Source of the DNA: Winogradskyella sp.
Lineage (GTDB): Bacteria; Bacteroidota; Bacteroidia; Flavobacteriales; Flavobacteriaceae
Direction of reading: 5' to 3'
NCBI GenBank assembly: GCA_028383925.1
Contig: JAOEWO010000001.1
Coordinates: forward strand, 62,001-126,000
DNA length: 64,000 nt
In this document: piece by piece, positions 1 through 10,132 of the stretch
Layout: every line of letters starts with the position of its first letter
Numbering within the stretch: position 1 is the stretch's first letter
Made by a program: the position numbers and the translations under genes
The notes under the pieces: generated by a model
What the model was told of the DNA's origin: nothing
Database searches by the model: none
The model's input: only the letters and a program-made list of their open reading frames with translations

Positions 1-1
1 C

Positions 2-214
2 TATACCTCGTTAAAATTATTAACCAATGTATTGGGCATTCCGTCACCAAAAGATGATATTGATGGTAGTGAAGTCTACCGCGTCTATTATAAAGAGAAA
101 GAGATAGACCGTATCATTATCTATTGCGAAAAAGACACCATTGCGGTTGCACAAATATTTCTTCGTCTTAGAGGAGATGAATTATTACAGGACAACGAAA
201 TAAGACATGTATAA
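2..214 (+). CDS. 3'-5' exonuclease, PolB-exonuclease-like (3' end only)
   Basis: The frame is open from the left edge to a TAA at 212-214, so this is the C-terminal 70 residues of a gene that starts outside the window. The residues include a GIPSPKDDIDGS stretch and a YCEKDTIAVAQIF stretch. In the predicted 3'-5' exonucleases related to the DNA polymerase B exonuclease domain (PF10108), the last of these carries the final catalytic Asp. The family is expected to degrade DNA or RNA 3' ends in the cytoplasm with two metal ions, but its physiological role is not well defined. A TTG near position 32 could be read as a start, but the homologous-looking residues continue upstream of it, so I treat the gene as 5'-truncated by the window. 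Confidence 0.75.
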   Translation, partial: YTSLKLLTNVLGIPSPKDDIDGSEVYRVYYKEKEIDRIIIYCEKDTIAVAQIFLRLRGDELLQDNEIRHV

Positions 215-216
215 AA

Positions 217-243
217 AAACCCAGAGACAAAGCCTCTGGGTTT
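217..243 (-). terminator. intrinsic terminator between convergent genes
   Basis: Ten-base arms (217-226 and 234-243, AAACCCAGAG / CTCTGGGTTT) enclose a 7-nt loop. Read on the minus strand the hairpin is followed by seven T residues, so it best terminates the minus-strand protease gene ending at 270. On the plus strand the U-tract is short but it may also serve the exonuclease gene. Confidence 0.85.
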
Positions 244-269
244 AAAAAATTAAGGGTTAATTATTGGTT

Positions 270-3200
270 TTAGTTCTTAATAAACTTCTTAGTGAGTATC
301 TCATCACCATCATTTACTTTTATAAAATATATACCACCTTCTAACGTACTTACATTAATTTTTCCGTCAGATTTACCTTTTAAAACCGTTTTTCCTACCA
401 TATCTATAATACTATAGTTAAAGAATTCTAAACTAGCAACGCTAACATTTAGTACATCACCTTTAACAGGATTTGGATAAATCTCTAAATCAATTTCAGA
501 AACTTCTAGAGAGTCTCCATAACCAACAAGCTCTAATTTATCTTTTGTCCCTCTCGATGTTCCATTTTTACCCGTTATTACAACTTGATCTATAAATATT
601 TGATCTTGATTACCTGACGCATCATTTTGGAATCTAAATCCTGAATTTACGGCGAAATTATATTGTGCAGGCGTTATAGAAACTGTGGCATTATAAAATG
701 TGTTGTTATCTATATCTACACCTCTAGTCCAAGTTTGTGCGGTATTCCAAACAGAACCATCAAAGAAACGTAACCAAAAATCTTCCCCATTTTCCATACT
801 AAATACGTAGAAGTGAAAATCGACTTCAATTTCTGTAAAAGACGTAACATCAATATTTGACAATGTCATAGATGAAGCCACACCAGAGTTATCTCTAATT
901 CTCACTGAGAAGTTACCCTCAAAAGAATTTGCAGAGTTTACTCTTGCACAATCGTTTCCACCATCTACCCATCCGTCGAGACCAGTTTCAAAAAATCCTT
1001 CATTTAAAACAATATCTGCTGTACTACAAGGTTGACAAGACGAGCCACCACAATCTACACCTGTTTCATCACCATTTTGAATACCATCAATACAAGTTGC
1101 CGCTACAGGCTCAAATAACTGCACATCATCTATGGCAATATCTGCTTGCCACGTACTACCAACAAAACGATTAAATCTTAATTGAATATTACTACCTGCG
1201 TAAACAGACACGTCTAAATCTACGGTTAACCACTGATTGCCTTGGTTACCAGTTTGACTCCATAAACTTGTCCATGAAGCACCGTCATCATCAGAAACTT
1301 CTAGAGCAATAGAACCCATATCTGCCGCACCAAACATGTGGTACTTAAAGCTAAATATTGGACTTGTTAATGCTCCTAAATCAAAACAAGGAGATTTAAT
1401 AATTGCGCGTTTATCTGGATAACCTGTGCCTTGCACTGAAGCTTCTACAAAAATATAATCTGAACCTTGGACTGCTGATGGTCCTGTATTGGCTGATGGT
1501 GTGCCACCTGCATCTACTAACCAATTTAAATTATCTGTTATTGACTGTGACCAAGCACCAATAGAACCTTCAAAACTTTCTGTATAAGGGAAAGTAGAAA
1601 TACCACTTACACAACCAGAAGATGGATCTGATACATTAACCGTTCTTATAACCTCAGCAGCAGCATTACCTGCTGTATCACTCACATTATAAGTAACAGT
1701 ATAAGAACCAATTATATTGGTATTTACATTACCTGCAATTACAATACTGTTAGTTAAATTACCATCTAAATTATCTGTTGCTGTTGCACCTAATTCATTA
1801 TAGGCCTCACCAACTACTAAATTAAGCGTAGCTGCACCTACTAATACTATAACTGGAGGTGATGTATCTGCTGTTATATTAATAGTTCTTGTAACTTGGC
1901 TGGCCGCATTACCAGACGAATCACTCACATTATAATTTACAAAATAGGTACCTGCTATCGCAGTATCTAAAAACCCTGTAATTAAAATATTATCACTAAT
2001 ATCACCATCTAAATTATCTGTTGCTGTTGCGCCTAATTCGTCATAGGTGTCACCTACATTTAAATTAACAACTGATGCACCTATCAACGTAATAATTGGC
2101 GCCGTAGCTTCTGCATTAACAACAACTGTTCTTATAACTTCTGTTGCAATATTACCAGCAGCATCACTAACATTGTAAGTAACGAGATAAGACCCTACTG
2201 TATTTGTATCAACAGTATCACCTGCTATTACAATACTAGACGTTAAATCTCCATCGATATTGTCTGTTGCTGTTGCGCCTAATTCGGTGTAATTGTCACC
2301 CAGTTCTTGGCTTAATGTTGACGCTCCGTTTAAAGAAATAACCGGTGCTACCGTATCTGGACCATTACCTTCAATTATAATCGTATAATCTTCTACTTCG
2401 CCAAACTGAAAACTCTCACATGCTATTGGTAGTGCATTATACTTCATAGAAACTCGCATTCGTGTTGAATTTTCTATAGCACCTGTTGGCACTGTAAAAC
2501 TTCCACTAACAGATGTCGCTTGCGTTGGTGCTTGAGAAAAAACTTGTTCTCCTGCATCGTTAAAATCTCCATCTCTATTATAATCTATCCATACAGCATA
2601 AGCTTCACTGTAGACGGTACCTGTCCAAGTTGGCGTTACTTCTATTGTGTACTGGGTGTCTTTAGTTAAAACTGTAGAAATACCAGTAAAATCTGAGTAA
2701 AATTGTGGCCCAGAACTATTATCAATAGTATTTAATTGAACTCTACTTATGTACTCGTCATTCACATTTGTACTAGCAGAATCGCAATAATCTAATTGTA
2801 CATCTGTAGTTGTAAAATTTACAGAACTACTATATGCTGAATTAGAACCACCAGAACATTTACTTCTAATTTGAGCTTCATATTCCGTTAGTGTACTTAG
2901 GCCTGTTAAACCTAAAGAAATTCCGGTGACAGCAGTTGTAATCCAGTTTGTTGTACCTACTTGTCTATATCTTAAATCATAAGATGCACCAGCTACAGCG
3001 TCCCAAGTTAGCGTTGCCGAATTAACAGATACATTTGAAGCAACTAAACCTGTGGGTACACTAGCGTTACAAACTACTGGTGCTCCGATAGTGAAGTTAG
3101 AGTTAGAAATATCAAAGAAAATATTATTTGATCCCCTTACCATTATTCTATTTTGGTTACCTTGATTGTTAGGTACTACAATAGTATGCGAACCATCGTT

Positions 3201-5003
3201 AGTTACTGCTGTAGCCAATGTTATCGGGTAAGTGTCACCACCATCTGTAGATAAGAAAATATCTACGTTTGCGGCATTGACTCCGTTACCTGTGGTTCCG
3301 GCAACATTCCAAGTTACAGTTTGAGATGTACCAGCATCCCAAGTTACATTTGTATTTGGTGAATTCAATACAAAAGGTCCTGCGGTACCATTAACGGTAA
3401 CACGCATATCATCACTATTGTTGGTGCCACCACCTGCTTGATTATCTCTTACAGTAAGTCTAAAATTTAAATTTCTAGCAACATTAGGAACTGCTTCCCA
3501 TTGCCATGATGTTACACCTGTTTTTACTGTAGCCAATCTTGGAAAATAACGTTCTGAATCTGATGTTGGATTGAAAGATCTAAACGCTACACCAGATGTT
3601 GCATTAACACTTGGGTTGGTAGATGCTGCATTATTCTCGTCGTATTGTTCCCAACAGTACGATAAGGCATCGCCACTATCTGCATCTGTTGCAGAACCTT
3701 CTAATACAAAAGCTGTACCTCTAGGAATTGTATAGTTTAAACCAGCGTTAACTATAGGTACATTATTACCTGTATTTGTGTTGGTTTGACAAGATGTTGT
3801 TTTTATATAATTAGTAACCTGTTCTATTGATCTCGCATGAAAATAAGGATCGCTATTAGACTGAACATCTGTTGGACCTGTAATACCTGCATAACCCATT
3901 ATTGTAGAGCCACTACCTGGTTCCATTTGCGCATTAGCACCTTCGTTTCCTCCAAAGGTCCACGTATGGTTACCACCAAATTGATGACCCATTTCGTGCG
4001 CTACATAATCTACATCAAAAGGATCGCCTTCAGGCACTACATGAGACGTCCACCCGCTACCTTTTTGTCCGTTTACACAAACACAACCTATACAACCTGC
4101 GTTACCATTACTCTGAAGGTTGGCAAATAGATGACCAATATCATAATTAGCTTCACCTATTACACTTGTTAGTGTATTTTGTAATTGTGAATTGTAACCA
4201 CTTGTAGTATTTCCGTAAGGATCTGAAGTGGTACTTGTATAAATAACAGCATCAGTAGTTGCTATTAATTGTAGTGTTACATTAAAGTCCGTTTCATAAA
4301 TGCCATTAACACGTGTCATTGTAGTATTCATTGCTGCTAGCGCCTGTGCTTTTGTGCCACCATGGTATTGTGTGTATTCACCAGTAGCAGATACGGCTAA
4401 CCTATAGGTTCTTAAAACAGAGTCATCAGCATTTTTTGCAACAAAACCACTACCTATTGATCTATTAAGTTCTTCTGTAACCAAACACTCAAAGTCATCA
4501 TTAAAATTGGTTCTATTCTTTCGGTTAAAAACAATATATAAGTTTGAATTGCTTTGTGTTGGCTCAATAAAAGTACTTGCACCATTACCAGATAAAATCA
4601 TAGCGCTTAAACCTGCAGGAGATAAACTAAATCTTAAAACAGAAGAAGGGTTATCTACACCTTGGCCAATATAAGATCTTATCTCTGGATATCTCGCTTG
4701 TAAATCAGCATGCATCGTTGATGCTTCCTTTATTGCAAACCGTTCTAGTTTACCATCGTAATTAGGCACTCTAATTATAATACTAGACGGACTACGAAAG
4801 TTACTTCGGTTTGGCGCAGATTGTAAGTGTTGTTTTAAAGCATTTGCATCTAAACTAAAAAGTTGAAACGTTTTAAGATTTTTGTGATTAGTTTTTGATA
4901 AGGAACTTATAGTACTCGTTTCCTTTTTAAAAAATTGTTTGCTTTGAGAGAATAGCAAACCTGTACTCATACTAATAATGAGCAATAATAATTTTGTCTT
5001 CAT
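270..5003 (-). CDS. Secreted M12B-type zinc metalloprotease, multidomain, T9SS cargo
   Basis: This 1577-residue protein has a signal peptide (1-20, ending near LLFSQ) and a propeptide-like region to about 190. A reprolysin-type metallopeptidase domain follows, with zinc motif HEMGHQFGGNH at 336-346 and a downstream Met in STIMGYAG. After it come Ig-like/PKD-type segments (410-640), a fibronectin III domain (650-733), a GEVED-type domain (740-877, FGEVEDYTI near its end), three DUF5011 repeats (886-1125), a MAM-like jelly roll (1135-1300), a Cys-rich DGIQNGDETG linker (1304-1326), and a second jelly-roll segment. The last 70 residues are a type A T9SS sorting domain (YPNPVKGD and a C-terminal Lys-rich strand). 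It should be exported through Sec and T9SS and anchored on or released from the cell surface, where it would degrade proteins. The length is large for the family because of the adhesive modules. The substrate is unknown. Confidence 0.9.
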   Translation of the reverse strand: MKTKLLLLIISMSTGLLFSQSKQFFKKETSTISSLSKTNHKNLKTFQLFSLDANALKQHLQSAPNRSNFRSPSSIIIRVPNYDGKLERFAIKEASTMHADLQARYPEIRSYIGQGVDNPSSVLRFSLSPAGLSAMILSGNGASTFIEPTQSNSNLYIVFNRKNRTNFNDDFECLVTEELNRSIGSGFVAKNADDSVLRTYRLAVSATGEYTQYHGGTKAQALAAMNTTMTRVNGIYETDFNVTLQLIATTDAVIYTSTTSDPYGNTTSGYNSQLQNTLTSVIGEANYDIGHLFANLQSNGNAGCIGCVCVNGQKGSGWTSHVVPEGDPFDVDYVAHEMGHQFGGNHTWTFGGNEGANAQMEPGSGSTIMGYAGITGPTDVQSNSDPYFHARSIEQVTNYIKTTSCQTNTNTGNNVPIVNAGLNYTIPRGTAFVLEGSATDADSGDALSYCWEQYDENNAASTNPSVNATSGVAFRSFNPTSDSERYFPRLATVKTGVTSWQWEAVPNVARNLNFRLTVRDNQAGGGTNNSDDMRVTVNGTAGPFVLNSPNTNVTWDAGTSQTVTWNVAGTTGNGVNAANVDIFLSTDGGDTYPITLATAVTNDGSHTIVVPNNQGNQNRIMVRGSNNIFFDISNSNFTIGAPVVCNASVPTGLVASNVSVNSATLTWDAVAGASYDLRYRQVGTTNWITTAVTGISLGLTGLSTLTEYEAQIRSKCSGGSNSAYSSSVNFTTTDVQLDYCDSASTNVNDEYISRVQLNTIDNSSGPQFYSDFTGISTVLTKDTQYTIEVTPTWTGTVYSEAYAVWIDYNRDGDFNDAGEQVFSQAPTQATSVSGSFTVPTGAIENSTRMRVSMKYNALPIACESFQFGEVEDYTIIIEGNGPDTVAPVISLNGASTLSQELGDNYTELGATATDNIDGDLTSSIVIAGDTVDTNTVGSYLVTYNVSDAAGNIATEVIRTVVVNAEATAPIITLIGASVVNLNVGDTYDELGATATDNLDGDISDNILITGFLDTAIAGTYFVNYNVSDSSGNAASQVTRTINITADTSPPVIVLVGAATLNLVVGEAYNELGATATDNLDGNLTNSIVIAGNVNTNIIGSYTVTYNVSDTAGNAAAEVIRTVNVSDPSSGCVSGISTFPYTESFEGSIGAWSQSITDNLNWLVDAGGTPSANTGPSAVQGSDYIFVEASVQGTGYPDKRAIIKSPCFDLGALTSPIFSFKYHMFGAADMGSIALEVSDDDGASWTSLWSQTGNQGNQWLTVDLDVSVYAGSNIQLRFNRFVGSTWQADIAIDDVQLFEPVAATCIDGIQNGDETGVDCGGSSCQPCSTADIVLNEGFFETGLDGWVDGGNDCARVNSANSFEGNFSVRIRDNSGVASSMTLSNIDVTSFTEIEVDFHFYVFSMENGEDFWLRFFDGSVWNTAQTWTRGVDIDNNTFYNATVSITPAQYNFAVNSGFRFQNDASGNQDQIFIDQVVITGKNGTSRGTKDKLELVGYGDSLEVSEIDLEIYPNPVKGDVLNVSVASLEFFNYSIIDMVGKTVLKGKSDGKINVSTLEGGIYFIKVNDGDEILTKKFIKN
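1629..2348 (-). repeat. three tandem DUF5011 (Ig-like) coding repeats
   Basis: Residues 886-1125 of the M12B protease are three units of about 80 residues, each containing a GATATDN(I/L)DG core and a YNVSD..GN..(A/S) strand. DNA identity between units is high around the ATDNLDG core. Such tandem units can change copy number by recombination. Their role is probably as spacers or adhesive stalks. Confidence 0.85.
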
Positions 5004-5157
5004 AATGTTAAGGTTAGTTGATTAATTAATAGCCACCATTAAATTATGAATTTTAAAGTCATAATTCTTTTAATCGCAAGTTTTAACAATCAAAACACTA
5101 AAATGTGTGGAAAAACCGTAACTGAAAGTAAGAATTGTTTTACTAGTAGACTTAAAT

Positions 5158-5187
5158 AAAAAAAGCCCAGATAAAATCTGAGCTTTT
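5158..5187 (-). terminator. intrinsic terminator of the M14 peptidase gene
   Basis: Twelve-base arms (5161-5172 / 5176-5187, AAAAGCCCAGAT with one mismatch) flank a 3-nt loop. On the minus strand they run into seven T residues. The hairpin lies 20 bp after the peptidase stop and before the start region of nothing else on that strand, so it separates the two giant protease genes into different transcripts. Confidence 0.8.
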
Positions 5188-5206
5188 TAATGAAAATGTA
5201 AATTTA

Positions 5207-8200
5207 TTATTTAATTATTAACTTTTTAGTTACACTAAATGATTCGTTAGATAGCTGCACTAAATAGACACATGTACTATTACCGCTAGTACTTATAGTA
5301 TTTGTTGTATTACTTATGTTTAAATTGTTTCTTAAAATAGCTCTACCTTGAATATCATATAATGTTAACGTGGTCGCATTATTTAATTGACCTTTTACTA
5401 CAATCTGTTTTACAGATGAATCATTATAAATTTGAATATTATCTAAATTCGTTTCATCTGTTGATAAAATATTTGCATCAAATCTTAGGTAAAAACGTCC
5501 TGTATCAGATAAATCTGATGTTGGTGTAAACGTATATTCAGACGTATTAAGAAGTGTAAACGTATTTGTGACAACATCTTCTAGATACACATTATAATTT
5601 AAAGTACTATTAACTAAACTTATGGTTACTTGTTCACCCAGACCCAAGTTAACACCTAGTGGTATAATTGGATTGTTACTTATATCTGCAGAACTAATTG
5701 CTTGTATTGCCATATCTCGGCCGGAGTTATTTTCTACTAACTCAGAGTAGATTGAGAAATCTACTGGTGCACCGTCAAAATAACTTGCATCATAGCCTAA
5801 ATCTAAACCTAAGGTTGCATTATCGTTAAAATAGACATCTGTACTAAAGCTTAAACTACTAGACGTCATTAAAAGTGTACCATGTTGAGCCAGATTATTT
5901 GTTCTTCCTGCAATAAAATCATCAGACGAACCAGAGGTTCTCATTGATGGCTTAAATGCTACTGTACCACCACCATCTTTAGACGAAACAAAGAACCCTT
6001 GTCCTGGTGCAATAAGTGTATTTGGGTTAGCAGATGCGTAGGCCAAATTCCAGATGGTCCAATAACTTCCGTTAGAATTATCTGCATCATAACCATACAC
6101 AGCTACACTTTCAGAATCAAATTCAGATAAATTTTCTAATAAAAAATCCTCTAATTTAATGTATGAAGGGTACGGATTACCTATAAGATTCCATAATTCA
6201 TATACACTTCCTGTTTTAAAAATTGGTACATCTAAATTACCAGTAGTCACTGCACCTGTAAATGTAAATATTTGATTGGCATCTATTGAGGCTGCTCTAT
6301 AACCTTTACCAGCCTGAAGTGGTGTTGTTTCGGTATTAGAATAAGTTAAATAATCACTTGCTGATTTGTCAAAAGGGCCAAATAAATATTCGGTCTCTGT
6401 AGGGTTGGCCAAAACATTTGAGTTATTTGAAAGAAAATCTACAAAGCTCTCACCGCTAAATGGTGGTGATACTAAATCATTTCTATTGGTATTAGAGTTA
6501 ACATAGCGATTATACTTTAAGTCTCCCGAAGCAGAACCTTCTAATAATAAGCTTGAAAATTCATTTGAATCTGAATTTAAAATAAACTCACCGTTGTTTG
6601 TAATATTTCCGTTTACAGTAATAGCATTTGCTTTATCTATACTAATTTCTGCGCCAGTGTTTACAATAACACTGTTTACAATAATATTAGTATTAGCATT
6701 ATATATACCGTCTAAAATCATTATGTCTTCAGTATTTGTTGTGCCATTAGGTGCACTTGGTGTCCAAGCTGAATTACTATATAATAAACCATTAAATAAA
6801 TTAACAGTATAGTCTTCTACTTCACCAAAATCAAAAGATTCACAAGGGTCAGGAATATCATTAAATTTCATTGATACTCGCATTCTAGCATTTCCAGAAA
6901 TGATGTTTGAAGGTATATTTATAGTACCAGACACTGTGTTAGCACCCGTTATTGGTGTTTGTGAAAAAACTAACTCACCACTATCTGTGAAATCACCATC
7001 TCTATTATAATCTATCCAAACAGCATAACCAACAGGATTATTTGTACCTGCACTAACATATCTTGGTGTTATAGATATACTGTAAGGGGTGTTTTTAGAA
7101 ACTGTAGTCGAAAGTGATGTAAAATCTGAGTACACATCTACACTTGAATTATTATTATTAATAGTATTAAAAACAACGTTTCTGATACTTAATTGTCCTC
7201 CTGTATTGGTAGCAGTAGAGTCACAATAAACTAAATCAGAGGTCGTAAAGTTTACTGAAGCACTATAATCTGAGGTTGAGGCTGTACATCTACTTCTTAC
7301 TTGTACTTCGTAGTCTGTTAGTAATTCTAAACCTGTTATAGTGTAAGTCGTAGAGGCTAAATCTGCAACTTCAGTCCAAGCCGTAGCACCAACTTCACGG
7401 TATCTAATATCATAAGTTGCAGAAGGGATATTATCCCAAACTATATCTGCACTAGATGCTGTTATTGTGTTAGCAACTATACTTGTTGGCACTGTTGTAG
7501 TACAAGGAATTTGTAAACCTATAATCTTAAAATCGTCTATAAAAAATCCTTCTCCATTTGCAGAATAATTTTCGAATTCGTTTTCAGAATCTGATCGCAT
7601 TCTAAATCTAAAAAGCACATTTGAAGCGCCAAAAACAGAAGTGTTATTAGAGGCGTCTATTACAATTTCCTCCATTACCCAATTATCCATACGGTCGCCA
7701 TCATAAATATGACCTGATGCATTATTACCCTGAAACGATTCATCTGAAGCACTCTTAGCATTATGATCATTAGTACTAGATGAAGATTCTGGTTTTGTAT
7801 ATTTTCCGTTTAAGTTTACCCATGTTGTTCCGTTAGTAGACGCCTGAAATTCTACAAAATCAAAGTTTCTTTCAATATCACACTTGCTGTAAAACTGAAT
7901 TAAAACTTCATCTGAACCAGAAAAATCATAGCCATTAACAGTTGTCAAAGTTTTTGTTGTGTTAACAGCATAAGGAACTGTATTTCCTGTTCTAAAAACA
8001 CGATTTCCTGTGTAACCACCAACTGCTGGTCTTGACCATCCTGAATTATTCCAATCTGAAATACCATTTTGCGGATCACTATCTAATAAAACTGTTGGTT
8101 GGTAGTATTTTTCTACATTAATGTTATAAAAAGCACCTTCATCATTAGATAATGTTACGTTGTATTCAATCTTATCATTTGGCTGTATACTTGGGTCTAA

Positions 8201-9901
8201 TGTTAAGGCTGCTGATACATTACGCTGCTCTAAAACCGACATGCCTGTTTGCGTTGGTGGTGATGTAATGCTCGTAATATTAGCAGAGATTGGTGTTACT
8301 GTTATTGTAAAACCACTATTGGTCTGCCCTACACGTTCAATACCAAAATCTAAGTTAGACGATAAAGTCGTTATATCACTCTGAGTTAAATCGTGAAATT
8401 TAGCATATTTACCACCATAATAGGCACCAGCTAAAGAAATACGTACAGAACGTTTTGCTATTGGTATAATATCACCTGTTGATGGCCAAAAACCAGTACC
8501 ACCATGTTCTGGTGTTGTTGCTAAAATATTTTGACCCGAACCTGCTGATCCATTTGAATCATTACTTCCACCAAGCATCCAATCATCGGCAATACCGTTA
8601 GCTGGTGTAAAAATTGTTGCACCAGAAACGTATCTATTATACCTTGTCATCTCTGCATGCATCTCATGCATTTCATCTTCTCTACCCGAAACAAAGGTAG
8701 GGTTACCTCCATAAGGATGAGGAATAGAATTTGCGAACGAATGATTCCATATAGCCGTCTTAAAGTTTCGAGCTAAAATAAAATCAACTATAATCTGAGT
8801 TTCTGGTTCAGAAGCCGGATTTGATCCTCTATAAGAATCATTAGTCGGTGACCCTGAAGAACCTGTCCCTGCAGAACCCCAGAAATAATCAAAATTTCTA
8901 TTTAAATCTACACCTCTATTAGTAGACGTATTACCTGTACCACCTGTGTTTGGTCTTAAATTTTTACATTGCATTGCACCACCCGAAGCACTAATATGCT
9001 CATTCCATCGTAAACCATCTGGGTTAACTACTGGTACAAAGTATAATTCATTATTATCAACTAAACTTTTAATTGCCGGATCAAGATTATAATTCTCAAT
9101 AAGATACCACATAAAGTACATGTTACCCATTAACGCATTTACCTCTCTTGAATGAATCATAGACGTAAATAACAATTGAGGTTTTGTGCCTTCGGCTGTA
9201 GTACTTTCATTTCCTGTAATTCTTATATAATGAATAGTTTGAGGATTCCAACGGGTACCACCTTGTCCAGAATAGGTTAGTCCATTATTTGAAATTGTAC
9301 TTGATGGGTTTCCCCATGTTGTTTGGCCTGTTGGTGAAGCATCTTGTTTTGCTGAGACAATATTTAATCCGTTAGATTGTGAATATGAACGCATTTGGTC
9401 TAATTCTGCTACAACCTGACTTATTGTGTAACAGCCACCCATAGAGCCAAGCTCAAAGTTTAAGGGTTTAGTCCAATCTTTCTCGTTAATTTCATTGTAT
9501 TGCAAATAATTGTCTAATACAGTTGAAGAAACAGAAGACTTTTCTAAAGCATTGCTTCTACTCGCTCTTGTTTTTGCATCCTCTAACTGCGCTGCTGCCA
9601 TTGCAGAAGGCAGTGAATTAACAGCTCTTTGGTTATAAAACGTTTGTAAATCATTTATTTGTGTTGTGTATGCTATACCAAATTGTTGTAAAATAGTTTT
9701 ATCAGCATCTTATATGTCTAAAGTTAAACTGTTGTGATTATGCTTAACACCACATCTTAAATCAACACCTTGCTCTGCAAGAATATCTAGAGTCGCTTGA
9801 CTAGGATTATTAATACTAATTCTTGAATGATTTTCTTGAGAAAAAGAAGTTTGAACTACTATAATTAGCAGAACAATTAAAAAGTTAATTTTTGTCATCA
9901 T
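5207..9901 (-). pseudogene. Secreted M14 zinc carboxypeptidase, T9SS cargo, interrupted by in-frame TAA
   Basis: Read through, the frame is 1564 codons. A signal peptide (1-21, ending TSFSQ) and the beginning of a propeptide are followed by TAA at codon 64 (9710-9712). The same frame then continues without a break. The M14 domain (about 150-500 of the full frame) is intact: HSRE supplies His250/Glu253, LNRN the substrate Arg, NHSF the third zinc ligand, and TTPEHGG the catalytic Glu465. After it come a jelly-roll region, an Fn3 domain, a GEVED-type domain (FGEVEDYTV) and a type A T9SS C-terminal domain. It would trim C-terminal residues from peptides outside the cell. Because the stop separates signal peptide from enzyme, the product could only be secreted by readthrough. 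An ATG at 9601 exists but would give a cytoplasmic protein without a signal. Both sides look under normal coding constraint, so this is a very recent mutation or a sequence error. Confidence 0.85.
9710..9712 (-). other. in-frame stop (TAA) inside the M14 peptidase gene
   Basis: The codons on either side read L-T-L-D-I, stop, D-A-D-K-T-I-L, in one unshifted frame. A single base change from a Tyr (TAT/TAC), Ser (TCA), Leu (TTA), Lys, Glu or Gln codon would produce it. No homopolymer run is present that would suggest a slippage error. Confidence 0.85.
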
Positions 9902-10103
9902 TTTGGGGTTTAATGGACTTTATCTGAGGGCTAATATATATTATATTATTTAAATTTTATCCACGAAACGCAAATAAATTCGACGAAATGCATATTTAAA
10001 AAACAATAAATACATACACTACTGATATACAGGTGTTTATTTTTAATTAAAAAAATAAGTATTTTATGTTTATTTTAATGAATATGATAACTTTTAATAT
10101 AAA

Positions 10104-10130
10104 TTGACACTCTAAATTGTCTATTTTTAC
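10104..10130 (+). promoter_or_regulatory. possible flavobacterial-type promoter
   Basis: A TTG at 10104-10106 and TATTTTTA at 10122-10129 resemble the TTG / TAnnTTTG pair, with a final G-to-A mismatch and a slightly short spacer. The ATG of the ABC protein follows at 10133, which would make the message nearly leaderless. The match is weak. Confidence 0.3.
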
Positions 10131-10132
10131 AT

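Noticed and set aside
929-1174. Plus-strand frame of 81 codons inside the M12B gene
   Set aside because: Composition (His/Leu-rich) is that of an antisense shadow, and the minus-strand protein is clearly real. The same holds for the other frames antisense to large genes.
9599-9601. ATG at 9601 as true start of an intact 1464-residue carboxypeptidase
   Set aside because: The frame upstream of it is protein-like without a break up to codon 65, and the signal peptide lies beyond the TAA in the same frame. A T9SS cargo without a signal peptide makes no sense.
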